This document shows positions 29,625-40,390 of a stretch of DNA of 64,000 nt, one piece after another (the first letter of the stretch is position 1; the number at the start of each line of letters is the position of its first letter). Origin of the DNA: Isochrysis galbana (taxonomy: Eukaryota > Haptophyta > Isochrysidales > Isochrysidaceae); the NCBI GenBank assembly GCA_018136815.1, contig CM030936.1, positions 454,831 to 518,830 of the forward strand, written 5' to 3'. The position numbers were made by a program, and so were the translations under genes. Below the pieces are notes generated by a model that was given only the letters and a program-made list of their open reading frames with translations, searched no databases and was not told the DNA's origin.

Positions 29625-32534
29625 TCATCGGGTTTGCCCGGCAACAAAGCTTGACTGCATCCTCCAGCGTTGTTGAAGCATGGTGTCGATTGCCGGAAGC
29701 GCCTGCTGCCATTTCGCCGACGCCCTCTTGGCGATGCAGTGTGATGGAGGACTGCTCAAGAGGCCTGGTTCTGAGTACCAGGTGGCCGGCGCGGAGGGTT
29801 GTGCGGAGGCAAGGGTCAACGGCGAGCCTTGGCTATGCACCTCCACCTCGTTTGCCACACTCGGCCGGATAGGCATTGGAGGTAGTAGTCGTTCGGCGAA
29901 TGCTGGTCTTAGGAACGCTGGGGATTGCGAGGCTCGCACGGGGGACGGACTGCGCGAAATCGATGGGACGCAGGTGAGCCAGGCCGGCGTCGTCTCCCCA
30001 ACTGCTGGCTTCGGCACATCCGAGTTGAGGAGGGACGCTACCGGCAGATCGGGGCGAAGTCCTCGAGGCAAAGGGTATGCCTGGGGCGAAGGGCGCGCGG
30101 GCATTGCAGCCAATGAGGCTGGCCGCCGAATGCCGCCCTGCCGCGTGGGACTTGTAGGTCCGGGCGGATTGCCGGCTGCAACTCCGCCCAATGAGCCGCA
30201 CGCCGGTAGAGATTTCATCGTAAGCACCGAGGGGGCGGAGAGGCACTCCGGAGTGTACTCCGCCGCCATTGCTCGGAAGATTAGCCGCACATGAGCGAGC
30301 TCGCGCTGTCGCGCCACAACCCCCAAACGCTCCACGACGGGACTCTCATCGATGAGGCGCAACGGTACGAAAGCAACCGTGCGCCGAGCACGAGCAACGC
30401 GAAGGGAAGCGAGCGCCTCGACCCAGACCTCTAGACTCAGACGAGCGACTCGCCGCTTGTACCCAAGGGATGCGTCGAATAGCACAAACCAAGGTGAGAG
30501 GTCGGGCTTGATCACGGGACGGATAGTTAGCTCGTCGATCGATGTACGGACTCGGGTGAAGACCCTCGCCATCTCTGCGGTCATTCCCTCGCTGTACCCG
30601 TCGGCGGCTGGTCGAATGCCGGCGATGAAGACGCTCTCGGTGCCCGGATCATACAACAGCAGCTCATACGGATACCTCAGACGCTTGAGGAGCGGGAAAG
30701 ACGTGGTGGCCGCACGGATACTGTGGGCGATCGCCTCATTCGCAAGAAGGATTCCCTGCGCTAGTCCTTCCGCTTGCTGCTCTTTGAGATGCTTGAGCTC
30801 GACGCGGTAGCCTCCGTCCCGCCGCCGAGCATTAGACCCTCGAATGAATGCTTGTATGGTGACGATTTGGGGCACCGAGGGCTTGAACCAACGTATGAGC
30901 GAGTGTAGGAGGCGGTAGTGAAGCAATCTGTACTCTCGCGAGATCCTCACAGCGGCGGCGCGCAATCGCAAAAAATGCTCACGGGTCCATTTGGTGCGCA
31001 GATAGCAGGCGATATGCGTTGCAGCGCGACGACGAAGGTGGCGAAGGCGCATCGGCGAGGTGCGCCAGTGTCGATGAAGGCGACGGACCGAGACGAGCGC
31101 CGCCACGTGCCGCTGAAACGCCAATGTCTTGATAATTGACCAAAAGCAGCCAAAGATGAGTCGCTGTTTGCATGCCCGCCAGAAGCTCTGCGTCAATACG
31201 ACGTAGAAGCGTCGGGCGGCCTCGGCTTTCTTTTGGATCGACGCGGATAAGAGCACCAGCCGCATCCGCACCCTGACGATGAGCCGGACGAGGCCAGGCT
31301 GGCCAACAGCAAAGGGCCCTCGCGCAATCCCATTCGGTTGCAATAATTCGGAGAGTGAGTCGTGCTGCAGCTGCAACACTCGTGCGCATCTGAGAATGCT
31401 GCGGCGAGTGTGGATTCTCCGGAACTTCTCGCTGTCCGAGACGAGCATGGCCTTCATCCCTTGAAGCATCCGTTGCTGCTCCCTCTCCAGATTGCACGCG
31501 CGGCGTGCCCTACTGTACGTTGTGACAAGGCTGCGGCAACGCACTGCCCGGAACAATGCAGGAAGGAGGTGTGCCACCTTGGCTCGCGCCTTCAGCGGGG
31601 CACCGGACGACGAAACGCGTCAGAATGAGAGCAAGGCGGGCGGGGGCAGCTTTGCCAGGAGGAATGCGGGGCTCGACACTAGCCAAGCCTTAGGTGCGGC
31701 CCTAGCACTCACTCTAGCAATGACCAAGGACTCGTTCACGACCTCTATCACGATGGACCTGGAAGCAAAGTGGCCGACAGTGGCATACTTCAGCTGATTC
31801 ATGAAGGATTCCTCCATCCTCTTCTGAGCATGGTGAGCCGCCCTCATTGCCGCCCAAAACGACTCGATCCTATCATCCTGGTGCTTCTTCAACGTCTGCC
31901 GCATCTCAACCACGCGAGCCCCGCTGAGGGTGGACTCGACTCCAGATCTCGAGCCGTCGCGCCTCCGCCGATCCCCTCCTGCGAGCTCGAGCTCATTGCG
32001 GGCGACACTCGCGACCAAGGCCGACATACCCGGCCGCTTTTTCTTAACGATGTCGCCGCCTGGAACTCCCGCTGCGGCTTGCGCCTTGAAGCCCTTGGCG
32101 AATTCCTCGAACTCTTCCTGCTCCTCGTTAACAAACGGCTTAAGAACAGGCACGCCAGCCAGCAGCTCCAGCTCGGGTGTGCACGCAGTGGCTAAGTACT
32201 GGCGCATCTCGTGCTCATAGTGCTGCCTCGCGCCCTCAACGTACGCTGGATCGGGCATTGCCTTCACCGGTTCGGCTAACGGCTTTCGTTGGGGCGACCT
32301 GTCGTCGAAGACGTCGAGGAGATCGTCCTCAGGCTCGCTGTCGCTCTGGACCAGCCGTTCAGCTCCAAGCTTCGTATCGGCAACAAGGGCGGCCGGACGC
32401 CTCGGCAGCGGCATCGACTTGCTGCGCGGCGATGGCTTTGCTCTCTCGAGTATGTTCACAGAGGGCAGGCGCGAGGCGATGGTCATTGTGTGGACCATGT
32501 GGCCAACGATCGACGCGTCGGCTTCGTCGCCCAT
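29625..32534 (-). CDS. Large basic, helical protein of unknown function (two exons)
   Basis: Exons 32534-31713 and 31589-29625 join in phase 0 across a 123-nt intron with a strong GTGAGT donor and AAG acceptor, giving about 928 aa. The N-terminal ~270 residues are charged, with an acidic patch (QSDSEPEDDLLDVFDD) and EEQEEFEEFAKGFKAQ. The middle is strongly basic and helical with many Arg, including one IQ-motif-like segment, IVTIQAFIRGSNARRR, which could bind calmodulin. A more globular part follows (PYELLLYDPGTESVFIAGIR, SPWFVLFDASLGYKRRVARL). The C-terminal ~200 residues are Pro/Ser-rich and probably disordered. No family is recognised. The ATG at 32,534 is the first after a GCCCTT-repeat that encodes only Arg/Ala or Gly/Lys runs. 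Confidence 0.7.
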
Positions 32535-32555
32535 ATCGTCGCGCAGCCCGCTCTC

Positions 32556-32612
32556 TCCCCTTGCCCTTGCCCTTGCCCTTGCCCTTGCCCTTGCCCTTCC
32601 CCTTCCCCTTCC
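32556..32612. repeat. CTTGCC hexanucleotide microsatellite
   Basis: CCCTTGCCCTTG is repeated about eight times immediately upstream of the start codon of the adjacent minus-strand gene. Confidence 0.85.
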
Positions 32613-32754
32613 CCACACGCTGCCCCGACGATCTGAGGTTTTCTTTGGCGGCAGACTCAGTGTGCGCGGAGCATGCTTGAGAGGAGCAAAGATCGTTACA
32701 TTGTTTCCCCTTACGAATTATAAATATGTAGTAGTACCATTTGTAGAGCATCTT

Positions 32755-32915
32755 GCTATCTTGTTGGCTAGCATCACCAGCTCCCCAGCCACATAATTTT
32801 AAGTGCACTGGACGAGCCATGCACCAACCGCGCACACCCCCGTCGCGGGGTAGGAGCTTCGTTGCCGATGAGGGCTACGGACCCGCAGCACTAGGCACTA
32901 GGATTAGGATTAAAC
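32755..32915 (+). repeat. Second copy of the 13,925-14,045 dispersed repeat
   Basis: It shares TTGTTGGCTAGCAT, TGGACGAGCCATGC, CCAACCGCGCACACCCCC and the CACTAGGATTAGGATTAAAC end with the other copy. Confidence 0.75.
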
Positions 32916-33289
32916 CAGAAACCAGCACAGACAAGCAGAAAACTCTAACACTCCCTCATCGCCTAATACTAATAATAAAATGACTGAGTATTAGGGCCGC
33001 TACTGCAACTAGCCACTAGCCACCAGCCACTAGCCACATGCACCAACACGCCAAGCCACAAATCACGGCACACACGACCGAGCACAAAAATCCATATGAA
33101 GAGATATTCAGTTTTCAGCCAGGAACCGGGCGGGGTCACCACCGAGTGTCCGTCGTGTTGGCATCACCTCCTCGCTCCAAAACTTTTTCAGAGACACATC
33201 GGCCGTGCACGCGCGAGGCACCACCGGCGGTACCGCCCAAAACTGACACACATCCCGTCTACGCGGCACCGGTGGCGTCGGCCGTGCGC

Positions 33290-33420
33290 CTCCTCCCGCC
33301 CGCCCGCCTGAGAGGGGGGACGCGAGGCGCCCCCCTATGCTGAACTAAGTATAAACTTAGTTGCGCCCCACAAAATAAGACCACCATGGGGAAAGCCGCA
33401 AGGCTGGGCCCCCACAAAGC
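33290..33420 (-). repeat. Family A end joined to a LINE-derived block
   Basis: GAGGGGGGACGCGAGGCGCC and AACTAAGTATAAACTTAGTT match family A in reverse. AAGACCACCATGGGGAAAGC and AAGGCTGGGCCCC (33,380-33,415) match 56,990-57,080 downstream of the LINE 5'-end copy there. Confidence 0.55.
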
Positions 33421-33489
33421 GGCGCTCACATACGCGCCGCCAAGCAATCAGGATACAAAATACAAAAGGCCCGCCCTCCTCCTCCCCCA

Positions 33490-34460
33490 ACGCTAGCGGC
33501 CCAAAGTAGTGTACATACATGTATATGGACCGACCCCCCCAAAACCAAACAAAAAGGATCGAGGGGGGGAACGGGAAGGGGAGAGAGGGTAGGGTGAAGG
33601 CGATGTCAAGTGTAGACCCCAGAGGAAGGGGTCATGGTCATGTGATTGGTGAGCATCTGTGGGGTGTGGGGTGTGAGCTGTGGCCGTGAGTGTGTTGAGG
33701 TGAGATTGTAGCAAGATGTTCTGTACATGGGGGATGTGGGGCGCGGCGTCGCGAAGGATGACGTGGGGCAACATGAGGAGCGGCATCGTGGGCCGGTGGA
33801 CTGGCCTCAGGGGGTCGCTCCTCGGAGTGAGACGACATGGACGGGAAGGGGTCAGACGGGGACACGGAGCGCGCGCAGACCAGAGGCTGAGCAAAAGACG
33901 CGGGGAGAAGACGCGGGAACGGGGGGACATACAAGGAAACGAGGGCGGAAACAAACGTAACCGAGGCGGGAGGTGGGAGGGGGAAATGAACGGGGGAGGA
34001 GAACGCGGAAGGGGGAAAAGGAGGGGGGCGGCGGTCTCCGAGGGGAACGTGACGGACAGGGGGGGAAAGGAAACAAGGAAGGGGCCGCGGAACATGAAGG
34101 GGTAGGAAGGAAGGGATGCGGGATCCGCGGGAATGAACACTGGGCGGGTATCGAGAGGGAGAGGGAAGCCGACGGAGCGGGGCGGGTCGGCGAAAGGGGG
34201 GCAACCTAAAGATAGAACGGGCATCGAGAAGAGAGAGGGGGCCGGCGGAGCAGGGCGGGGTCGGCGGAGGCGGGCCCGCGACCTAAAATTAGGACGAGGC
34301 GGGCGTGTTGCTCCCCCCCCTACCCGCAACAAATGTAGTAGTCTTCTTCAAGAATATTTTTTATCCGCAAGCTCAAAGCATTCAGCATGCGACGTCGTGG
34401 CTGCGGGGGGCTGGGAGAGGGGAGCGGTCGGGGCGCGCTCAATCGCTGAAACTATACAAA
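33490..34460 (-). mobile_element. LINE-derived non-autonomous element (5'-end copy at 34,383-34,460)
   Basis: Read on the minus strand, TATAGTTTCAGCGATTGAGC and CCGACCGCTCCCCTCTCCCA match positions 119-175 of the first LINE, with the start ATG changed to ATT. AAAAATATTCTTGAAG follows, then a GC-rich body and, at 33,490-33,600, a terminus resembling 12,090-12,140. The long Pro/Ser frame across it looks like composition bias. Confidence 0.5.
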
Positions 34461-34686
34461 AAATTCAGGAACATCTTCAACGATTGAATACTATTGACGG
34501 CAGTTGCAGTCGTGCAGGTGCGTGCGTATGTATGTGCATGCATAATAGTAGTAAAAACAACGCACATGTGACTTGTGCATTATGTGCTAGTGCTAAGAGA
34601 AAGAGAGGCAACTACCCGTAAGCTATAAAGAGACGGATGAGCAGATGGATTTCTAGGCGTTGTGCCAGTCAAGGAACTCCCGGATA

Positions 34687-35319
34687 TCACCCCTTTCGTC
34701 GTCGCCCGCTCCTGTACAGCAGTTGCAAGGCAACGTTCTGGGCAGTCACGGCGATGGATGCCAACTTTGTTGCGTCTTCCCTGGACCGCTCAAGCTCTTT
34801 GGAAAGCACGCTGATGGCGGTGGCCGTCTGCTCGTGGAGGCGTGCCACGTTGAGACTGAGGTGCTGAAGTAATGCGCCCAAGTCCAGCTCTTGCGCTTCG
34901 GCGACAGTTGCCTGGCTCTCGAATGCACTCAACTGCCGGCGTGAGTCTACTCGATCACGCCACGACCGCACAGCTTGTCCCGCTCTGCCAGGGACGATCT
35001 TGCGCTGCGGAGTGGAGGGCCTCGGGAAGCACTCACTGCTGTAAAAATAAGACTCACACGTAGCAAGCTCGGCGCGGAGGATCTTCTCCCTCGTGCGCAG
35101 GGCTCGAAGCTCTGCCGCGCAGTTGCACCCTGCGGCTGAGCCGTTCTGGGGGTTTCTCCTCTGCTTCAGCAGCGTATCGTCCAGCTGCAGCGAGGCCAGC
35201 TGCTGCTGCAGCAGCACCCCAAGCTTTCGGGCTTCCTTCTCGGCATCGGCGATCACCTCGCGCGTCCGCGCGCCCTCCTGAACACTAGCGCCGCCTCCCT
35301 TCACAACCCGACCCACCAT
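34687..35319 (-). CDS. Small coiled-coil protein
   Basis: The product is a 210-aa single-exon protein from the ATG at 35,319. Two stretches have heptad-like leucine spacing: residues ~25-60 (EARKLGVLLQQQLASLQLDD) and ~145-195 (LGALLQHLSLNVARLHEQTA, SVLSKELERSREDATKLASI). Between them are a CNCAAELRALRTREKILRAE helix and a basic, Ser/Pro-containing linker (RPSTPQRKIVPGRAG). The C-terminus is basic (RSGRRRKG). It could be a cytoskeletal or flagellar component, but no family was recognised. Confidence 0.6.
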   Translation of the reverse strand: MVGRVVKGGGASVQEGARTREVIADAEKEARKLGVLLQQQLASLQLDDTLLKQRRNPQNGSAAGCNCAAELRALRTREKILRAELATCESYFYSSECFPRPSTPQRKIVPGRAGQAVRSWRDRVDSRRQLSAFESQATVAEAQELDLGALLQHLSLNVARLHEQTATAISVLSKELERSREDATKLASIAVTAQNVALQLLYRSGRRRKG

Positions 35320-36390
35320 CGCGTCGGAGCCTGCGCGCCGGCGTGCCGGCCGAGCGTGATCTTGATCTTTTGATGAGGGTGCCAGACGCGCGTACTCCTG
35401 TACTCCTATGTGTATATGCCCAACTGTTAGGATGAGTGTTCGGAGTTTACAAAAGAGTTTATGAACACTTGTTTACCTTCACCAAACGCGGGATATGAAA
35501 CGGGTGTTCACGTCCGTTTACAAGAGCAGCGAGTCTTGGTGAACGTGAACGTAAACAGGGTTGTTTACGTAAACAATATGAACAATATGAACAATATGAA
35601 CTAACTGTAAACTGTACATCGGCGTCGGTTACATCCGACATGTACATAGGTGGATGGAACCAGGCACGGCGGCGGCGCGCCGGTGCAGCCGTGCATGGTG
35701 CGCGAGGCGGGGGGGGGGGGGGGGGGGGGGGGGGAGGCGCGGCGAGGGGGGCGTTTTGCGTTTTGAATGTCTAGTGTCTTTAGTGTCTAGTGTCGAGTGC
35801 TAGTGCCCAGTGCCGCCTAGTGCCTAGTATCTAGTCTTGCTCTGACAGGAGCTGGCTAGTGACTAGTGGCAGCAGCGGCAGGTGTACTAAAACTCTCATT
35901 ATAGAAAATTAAAATTGAATTAAATCCGTGCCGATGGCATGAGCTGATGGCCCTTCCAGCATCCGGGGAATCTTCACATGTTTTAATTGTAATTGTAATT
36001 GTAATTGAATATATACACTTGTTCTATCATCCAAAATTAAATATAAATCGAATAGAAATAGAAATAGACATTCTAATAAACAAGTTTTCTCAAGCTCACC
36101 CTCACCCCTCTCTGTCTCTGTCGGTCTCTCGGTGGGTCGGTGGAACACGCGACACGCCAAACGCGCCCAGCGCCCAGTATCAGTTACCCTGGAGGTGTCT
36201 GGAAAATTGGGCATTCACATTCATGTACTTACACAGAACCGAAAATATACCCCTTGGACCTCAGACCTCAGTAAAGTATTGGAACGGAAGGCATGGGGAG
36301 TACTATGTAATGTGTGTCGTAGTAGATTTTGTGCATCTTGCAGTTCGGTGTTTTTAATAAGGTATATGTACTGTTTTTTCACATTTATTT
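35320..36390. other. Repeat-rich intergenic DNA
   Basis: It contains an imperfect inverted repeat around 35,465-35,580 (GTTTACCTTCACCAA against TTGGTGAACGTGAACGTAAAC), three AACAATATG units (35,574-35,600), a run of 26 G at 35,709-35,734, GTGTCTAGTG-type repeats (35,767-35,840), and TGTAAT repeats at 35,985-36,008. No gene is supported. Confidence 0.6.
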
Positions 36391-36396
36391 GCCATT

Positions 36397-36488
36397 GCCC
36401 CTATGGCCTAATGGATAAGGCGTCTGACTCCGGCTGCGCACGAGTAGGGGTCATCAGAAGATTCTGGGTTCGACTCCCAGTAGGGGTG
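36397..36488 (+). tRNA. tRNA-Arg (anticodon CCG) with a 19-nt intron
   Basis: It folds as a canonical cloverleaf. Acceptor GCCCCTA pairs with TAGGGGT (one G-T pair), D stem GCCT with AGGC, anticodon stem TCTGA with TCAGA, T stem CTGGG with CCCAG around TTCGACT, discriminator G at 36,488. The loop is CTCCGGA with anticodon CCG at 36,430-36,432. An insertion of 19 bases at 36,434-36,452 falls between positions 37 and 38, the standard nuclear tRNA intron site. Internal A and B box promoters are present, no CCA is encoded, and a T-run follows at about 36,492. Confidence 0.92.
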
Positions 36489-36704
36489 CATTTGTTTTTT
36501 GCAAAACTGAGCTCTGCCTCGCAGGCTCCGATGCCTGTCCCCATGCACACAGAGGAGAGTGTCCCCATGCACACAGAGGAGAGGGAGAAGAAAAGTATGT
36601 ACTCCTGCACACTGAGCACGGATCTCCTGCACAGGTACGACGCCTGCGGTGTTTGCGTTTTCACAATGCCTTAGACATTAGACAGGTGGGAAGCTGCCAT
36701 GGTA

Positions 36705-36870
36705 GCCCGGTCACTCACTAGGGGGGTGCGGAGGGCACCATCGGTAATGGGCCAACGAGGACCTAAATAAGCTCCCTATAGGTTCAGGTATGGGAGATCA
36801 GCAATAAAAACCAGGGGTCTTCCGGCAAAATTTTCGAAAAATACCCGATTTCGGGCCTCTGACGGCCGTG
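36705..36870 (-). repeat. Dispersed family B copy (others at 49,430-49,570 and 58,500-58,690)
   Basis: Read on the minus strand: a GGGAGCTTATTTAGG-type block, CCATTACCGATGGTGCCCTC, CGCACCCCCCTAGTGAGTGA and CCGGGCTA match the plus-strand copies at 49,480-49,562 and 58,610-58,682. The preceding AAAATTTTGCCGGAAG part matches 58,540-58,560. Confidence 0.75.
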
Positions 36871-37138
36871 CGCCGTGCGGAAATATACTTCAGGCCGCCC
36901 TCCGGTATTATTTTACCGGTGGCCTTCATGCGCGCCACTCGCAGCAAAACACGAAACCATGGGCATCGGCAGCTGACCCGGACCAAAGATCCTGGTTCTA
37001 TACGCACAGCAATATCAATATCAATATATTTTCACTATGTTTTTATGGTTATGGACTTGAACGTGTACGTAAGTAGTAAGTATCGCAAAAACTAAAGACT
37101 AAAGACGCTAACCGCTAAAAACACCAAGGGCTCGAGAA

Positions 37139-37545
37139 CCCAACTTCGACCCGCAACCGGGGGCGCCACGAGGCCGTTCGAGTCACCGCTCACCAAATGG
37201 ATTCCGCTACCAGCACCAAAGTGCGGTATGCCACCCTCACAGCCACGCCAATCGCGCCCGCCGCCCCCAAGCACTGCGTCGAAATCGGCCGCTTGCGGCC
37301 CCCGGTGATGACGTCGTCACGCCCCAAGACGCGCCGTGAGTGCCCAACTTCGACCCGCGACCGGGGGCGCCACGAGGCCGTTCGAGTCACCGCTCACCAA
37401 ATGGATGCCGCTACTAGCACCAAAGTGCGGTATGCCACCCTCACAGCCACGCCAATCGCGCCCGCCGCCCCCGCACACTGCGTCGAAGTCGGCCGCTTGC
37501 GGCCCCCGGTGATGACGTCGTCACGCCGCGTCACATTCTGGGCTG
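37139..37545. repeat. Two-copy tandem duplication (~204-bp unit)
   Basis: CCAACTTCGACCCGCAACCG ... CCCGGTGATGACGTCGTCAC occurs twice, starting at 37,139 and 37,343, with about 95% identity by eye. Confidence 0.9.
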
Positions 37546-37720
37546 AAAACTTGCCGCCGGTCACGAACTCGGCGGCGTGGTTCTCCAACGCTGGGGCCAT
37601 CGCGGTGAAGGCGGCAGTGAGCATCTCGCACACCAAGGCTCGAGCAGATTCCGGATCGGCGGCGAGCGAGGCCCTGATTCTCTCCATGTCCTTCGCAGCA
37701 CGGCCGCCTCTCGTCTTCAT
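37394..37720 (-). CDS. Uncharacterised 108-aa open frame overlapping the tandem duplication
   Basis: From the ATG at 37,720 the frame reads AKDMERIRASLAADPESARA, EMLTAAFTAMAPALENHAAE and FVTGGKFSAQNVT, then DDVITGGRKRPTSTQ from the duplicated unit. The other copy of the unit encodes the same C-terminal segment. The N-terminal helical part has protein-like composition. No family is recognised; it may be the remnant of a transposon protein. Confidence 0.35.
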   Translation of the reverse strand: MKTRGGRAAKDMERIRASLAADPESARALVCEMLTAAFTAMAPALENHAAEFVTGGKFSAQNVTRRDDVITGGRKRPTSTQCAGAAGAIGVAVRVAYRTLVLVAASIW

Positions 37721-37904
37721 CGATGGTGCTGAGCGCGGCAGCACGCAGCACGCGCTGGCCCTTCGCCTCAAGGAAGGTGCCTGTAAGTGCCTGCACGGCA
37801 CTAGCTGCGCCAAGCCGCGGGTGGAGACCTGCGCGCAAAGGCGAGGAGCCGAGCCGTATCATCCGATGCACCGATGCATTGGTCTCATCGCCTTGTGGCG
37901 GATG

Positions 37905-37975
37905 ATCGCCGCCGCCGCCACCACCACCACCACCAAAACCGCCGCCGCCGCCGCCGCCATCGCCGCCAGCCAAAT
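37905..37975. repeat. CCG/CCA trinucleotide microsatellite
   Basis: GCCGCCGCCACCACCACCAC and further CCGCCG runs. Confidence 0.85.
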
Positions 37976-38216
37976 GCCAAATGAACCCCCACACATGCCA
38001 CATGTTACATGTTTTGGTAGAGTTATATCACTGTTTGACCGCCCTAGCCCTAGCTTCTAGCTTCTAGCTCTAGCTTCAGCGCTTCAGCCGCGCCATCACA
38101 CCCATCCACTTCCTAGGCCTCCACCCCCCACGGATCACCGAACTCCCATGCCCCATAGAGTAAAGTACTAAAGTACATGGAGCTGAGGCCTGTTGAGACG
38201 GCAGGTGGGGAATAGC

Positions 38217-39138
38217 TAGCGCGGTAGGGGTAGGCCATAATATGTAAAAAAAAGTGCCTAAATATGTCGTCTCGATATGTCGTTTATATGCGAGGCTCTC
38301 ACCCAAATATGTAGAAAATATGTAGAAATGCGCCCGTCGCCCGTCGCCGCGGTAGATAGGCACGATAGTCATAGTCATTAGTCTATCATTAGTCATAGCG
38401 TATATAGATATAGTGAGTGTTACTAATGCTAAATAGCATACGCATATTATGTTTTACGGCACATTTCATAGCCAAGGGTTGCCAAGGGTGCTCTCACGTT
38501 TCACGCTCTCACATGTCACATGCAGCGCTCATGCTCACGTTTGTTGCTATTGTTACGCAACATGACAGACGAGCCTGCTCCTGATCGGCCAAAGTAGTGG
38601 ACCGATCAGATGAGAAAAGGCATGCAAGCAAGGAAAATACACGCTCACACGATGCCGAATTAGGAGAGAGAGACATGACACTCCTAGCAGCCATGGCCCA
38701 AGTTGGGAACAGAGAATGATTTGAAGCCCTCCTGCGCGCGGGGGGGGGAACTGCTTGCGCTGTTCCAGGACGACGTGGCGCGGTCCTAGCGACGACACTT
38801 GCTGGCACCTGAAGGCGAGGGTGGGGCGAAGTGGCATGTCACGAATGCATTCGTGACGCGCGGGCCGGCGTGGCAGCGCAAGCCGGCAAGCCGGGGGAGG
38901 GTCTCGCCTGGCATGCTCTCTCGCTTGCTCCGGCCTCGCCCCCCCGCGCCCCCCCCCCCCCCCGCGCCCCCCCGCCCCCCCCCCCCCCTATCCCGCTAGC
39001 TCCCGCCCAAATATGTACCGGCGCCCGGGCCCGTGCCACCCAAATATGTAGTAAATATGTCGACATATCAGTTTGCCAGAATCGTACCCAAATATGTAGT
39101 ACGATATGTACATATTATGGCCTACCCCTATAGTGCGG
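38217..39138. mobile_element. 906-bp non-autonomous hAT element with 22-bp inverted ends
   Basis: The element 38,225-39,130 begins TAGGGGTAGGCCATAATATG(TA) and ends with the exact reverse complement over 22 bases (39,109-39,130). Flanking 8-mers TAGCGCGG (38,217-38,224) and TAGTGCGG (39,131-39,138) differ at one base. AAATATGTAG/CTACATATTT subterminal motifs recur at both ends. Inside is a fragment of hAT transposase on the minus strand. Confidence 0.88.
38509..38720 (-). pseudogene. hAT transposase C-terminal dimerisation fragment
   Basis: The frame reads ARSVMSLSPNSASCERVFSL, LACLFSSDRSTTLADQEQAR, LSCCVTIATN, which fits the hAT C-terminal signature (P.S.A..ER.FS......R..L). The catalytic domain is missing, so the element depends on a partner for movement. 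Confidence 0.75.
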
Positions 39139-39780
39139 CCGCCACCCGCGGTCTCGCGTCTCATCTCGCGCCAGAGAAAGAAACCTGTAGAACTTAGAGC
39201 CTGTAGAACGGTGAGCTATTTCGCTCTGTTCACTTTTGCCAAATGAGAGTGTTCCGTGTTCAAGTGGTTCGTCTGTTTTCTGTGTAACCAAGTTGCTCCA
39301 TCAGCCTAATATTAGGTCCTGATATCATGATATAAGGTCCACCACCCCTGATACCTGATATTAGGTCATCCATTTATAAGTATAACTTTCAAAGGGCAAA
39401 AAGAATAGTTCGCACTATCCGGCTAGAGTCGGGAGATCGCCTAGTCACTAGTCACGACGACGACATCACATATACAGGCGGCGCCTAGGACAAGGAGAAG
39501 GAGGTAGATAGGGTGAGGAAAGCTCCCGGGCCCCCCTTTCATAATCACCACCCTAGAAAAACTAGCAGCCCAGACGCCCAGAGACGCAGTGCAGGAAGGA
39601 GGTCTCTGTACTAAAACTAAATAACACCATTAGCCATTAGATCTTATTACTATTATTACACTACCATATTATAACATTAGTAACCTGATATGAGGACCTG
39701 ATATTAGGTCCTGATATGAGGTGTAAGGTCGCCGAGACCTGACGACCTGCCACCTGACGGAGCAACTGGGCTGTGTAACT
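39131..39780. other. Intergenic DNA with CCTGATATTAGGT repeats
   Basis: The near-palindrome ACCTGATATTAGGT and variants occur at 39,304-39,370 and again at 39,676-39,720, flanking ~300 bases without a gene. They may be termini of a small palindromic transposon. No coding frame is supported. Confidence 0.45.
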
Positions 39781-39830
39781 TGTAGGGGGCAAGCCCCCCC
39801 CCCCCCTTCTTCTCTCTTCTCTTCTCTTCT

Positions 39831-39889
<59 letters not shown>

Positions 39890-40380
39890 CCCTCTCCCTC
39901 GGTTTCTGTCTGCCTCCCCACCTCCATCCCTCTGCTCCCTGCCTCTCGCCTCAACCCATTCCGTCCTTCTGCACATCCCCCTAAACGCCCCCTTCCTTCC
40001 GCTGATCTTCTCCCTCCCTCCCTCCCCCCCCCCTCTCTTTCCCGCTTTTCGAAGATACTTGTACACTCCCGGCCGTTCCCTCCCCCCTCCCCTTTCCCTC
40101 TCTTATTCTCTTCTCTCCTCCCTCTCTCTCCTGCTTATCTCCGCTCCTCGTCCCTCTCACTTCTCCCCCCCCCCCCCCCCCGGCCCTCTCCTTTCCACCT
40201 AGACTCTCTCTCTCTCGGCCTGACGGCCCTCTCGCAGGAGCTCTCTCGCTCCCTCCCCCCCTCTCATCTGTATTCCCTCGGTCTTTGTCTTCCTCTCTTC
40301 CCTCCCCTCCCTCTCCCCCTCGCGCGCGCTCTCTCTCTCTCTCACTCTCTCTCGCTCTCTATCTCTCTTTCTGGGAGGAA
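39781..40380. repeat. Pyrimidine-rich tract upstream of DXR
   Basis: Long CT microsatellites (39,836-39,886), C-runs and CCCTCC repeats continue to the start codon at 40,391. This likely is the 5' leader and promoter region of the DXR gene. No TATA box was recognised. Confidence 0.7.
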
Positions 40381-40390
40381 CGCATCTCCG

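Noticed and set aside
33493..34332. A 279-aa Pro/Ser-rich frame on the minus strand
   Set aside because: It covers a LINE-derived repeat, its composition follows the local C-rich strand, and a second frame is equally open.
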